From the NCBI GenBank assembly GCA_002068715.1, contig MWAR01000085.1, forward strand, positions 1 through 7,976: DNA of 7,976 bases, in the 5' to 3' direction. Under the pieces are notes generated by a model. It had not been told where the DNA came from, searched no databases, and saw nothing but the letters and a program-made list of their open reading frames with translations. The first letter of the stretch is position 1. Each line of letters opens with the position of its first letter. Shown one piece after another: positions 7,567-7,976 of this stretch. The stretch is from a bacterium ADurb.Bin374 (GTDB lineage Bacteria > Riflebacteria > Ozemobacteria > Ozemobacterales > Ozemobacteraceae). Position numbers and translations under genes: made by a program.

Positions 7567-7660
7567 GACCGTGATTGCAAAATTGTCCTGTCATAGCCCA
7601 CTACGGCCATGTCACCAACGGGACTACCCCGCTCCGTGATCCGTCTGCGTCGTGCATAAC

Positions 7661-7688
7661 AATATAGCGCTGTAGGGCACAATAACAA
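7661..7688 (-). promoter_or_regulatory. Candidate sigma70-type promoter for nusA-infB
   Basis: On the - strand TTGTTA (7688-7683) and TATATT (7666-7661) are separated by 16 bases, close to the -35/-10 consensus, in a locally AT-rich patch between GC-rich regions. Transcription would begin near 7654 and leave a leader of about 190 bases before nusA. This is a motif match only. Confidence 0.4.
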
Positions 7689-7788
7689 CTTATTTTGTCA
7701 GCAGGATGACATGTTTGGGTAATCGGTCGGCCATTGATACCAGACGGAGCGCATCAGGATGCCCCACGCGCGCCCGTCTTCCAGCCAT

Positions 7789-7811
7789 GGTGCGGGCTTT
7801 CAGCCCGCGCC
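7789..7811. repeat. REP-like hairpin, copy 1
   Basis: GCGGGCT (7792-7798) and AGCCCGC (7802-7808) pair around a TTC loop. The flanking GGT and GCC extend the stem to ten pairs with one G-T wobble. No T-run follows, so it resembles a REP-type palindrome rather than a terminator. Confidence 0.7.
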
Positions 7812-7861
7812 GTCGCCAGAGGCCAGCAAGCGTCCATTCGCGCGCCCGGCATCCCAACCGT

Positions 7862-7884
7862 GGTGCGGGCTTTCAGCCCGCGCC
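7862..7884. repeat. REP-like hairpin, copy 2
   Basis: The stem and TTC loop are identical to copy 1, with arms at 7865-7871 and 7875-7881 plus the GGT/GCC extension. The stem is unchanged while the sequence to its left differs from copy 1. Confidence 0.7.
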
Positions 7885-7933
7885 GTCGCAAGAGGCCAGC
7901 AAGCGTCCATTCGCGCGCCCGTCTCCCAACCGT

Positions 7934-7956
7934 GGTGCGGGCTTTCAGCCCGCGCC
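7934..7956. repeat. REP-like hairpin, copy 3
   Basis: Arms lie at 7937-7943 and 7947-7953 with the same TTC loop and GGT/GCC extension. It sits 72 bases from copy 2, and the array continues to the window end. Confidence 0.7.
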
Positions 7957-7976
7957 GTCGCAAGAGGCCAGCAAGC

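Larger units (their letters stand above)
7466..7766. other. Intergenic region upstream of nusA
   Basis: This ~300-base stretch holds the nusA promoter candidate, the leader hairpins and the Shine-Dalgarno described separately. I see no tRNA and no rimP gene, although rimP precedes nusA in many bacteria. A 76-codon open frame on the - strand from TTG 7688 to 7458 has no ribosome site and no recognisable features, and I do not call it a gene. Confidence 0.6.
7767..7976. repeat. Tandem array of a 72-73-base hairpin-bearing unit (three copies, last cut by window end)
   Basis: Copies begin with CGCGCGCCCG at 7767, 7839 and 7912, giving periods of 72 and 73; the third stops at the window edge after 65 bases. 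Copies are nearly identical and differ mainly in the 14-15 bases before the hairpin (for example TCTTCCAGCCATGG versus GCATCCCAACCGTGG) and one CCAG/CAAG change. The whole unit is conserved, so this is not a CRISPR array with unique spacers. The closeness of the copies suggests recent duplication or active homogenisation. The 69-codon frame across it merely translates the repeat. Confidence 0.9.

Noticed and set aside
7458..7688. Possible 76-codon leader ORF overlapping the nusA start
   Set aside because: It has a TTG start with no Shine-Dalgarno, an Arg/Cys-rich product, and crosses the terminator-like hairpin.
7696..7711. TGTCA-GCAGGA-TGACA dyad next to the candidate -35 box as an operator
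   Set aside because: Five-base half-sites with a 6-base gap are expected by chance in a window this size, and nothing else supports it.
7754..7963. 69-codon - strand frame across the tandem repeats
   Set aside because: Its product is only the translated repeat (RRRGLKARTTVG recurring); there is no ribosome site and no independent support.
7767..7976. CRISPR array
   Set aside because: The whole 72-73-base unit is conserved, including the parts that would be spacers, and there are no cas genes.

Overview
The window looks like bacterial metagenomic or single-cell DNA from a Gram-negative lineage with fairly GC-rich, coding-dense sequence. Evidence for this is an O-antigen ligase/polymerase-like membrane protein, a lipoprotein-type solute-binding protein and a nusA-infB pair with no ylxR or L7Ae-like gene between them. 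The NusA sequence reminds me of the PVC group (Kiritimatiellota, Lentisphaerota, Verrucomicrobiota), but this is a low-confidence impression from memory, and the left and right halves need not come from the same genome.

Left block (2-5832, + strand): four tightly packed genes form one probable operon. They are an O-antigen ligase-family polytopic protein with a TPR-like C-terminal half (5' end outside the window), a family-5 (peptide/nickel type) solute-binding lipoprotein, an OppD-like ATPase and an OppF-like ATPase. The first two overlap by 4 bases (ATGA) and the next pair is 6 bases apart. The transporter set has a binding protein and two ATPases, but no OppB/OppC permease gene in the visible part.

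Junction (about 5826-5858): the OppF-like protein is good homologue sequence only up to HPYTRRLLGA (ending at 5832). From there the + strand frame runs through the antisense of the first ~78 codons of infB, and infB in turn runs out into antisense oppF. Both genes are therefore cut at the same point, inside a perfect 10-base inverted repeat. This is either a real rearrangement that leaves this infB copy broken or, more likely, a chimeric read or assembly.

Right block (about 5830-7465, - strand): nusA, encoding a complete 419-residue transcription factor, is followed 142 bases downstream by the N-terminal fragment of infB. The ~190-base nusA leader carries a plausible sigma70-type promoter, a hairpin followed by a T-run (possible attenuator) and a second hairpin abutting the Shine-Dalgarno. 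No rimP gene lies directly upstream.

Right edge (7767-7976): three tandem copies of a 72-73-base unit, each with a strong GCGGGCT-TTC-AGCCCGC hairpin, run off the end of the window. I see no phage, IS element, CRISPR array, tRNA or rRNA. I do not see a convincing new biological system. The items most worth checking are the oppF/infB junction, the nusA leader and the hairpin repeat array.
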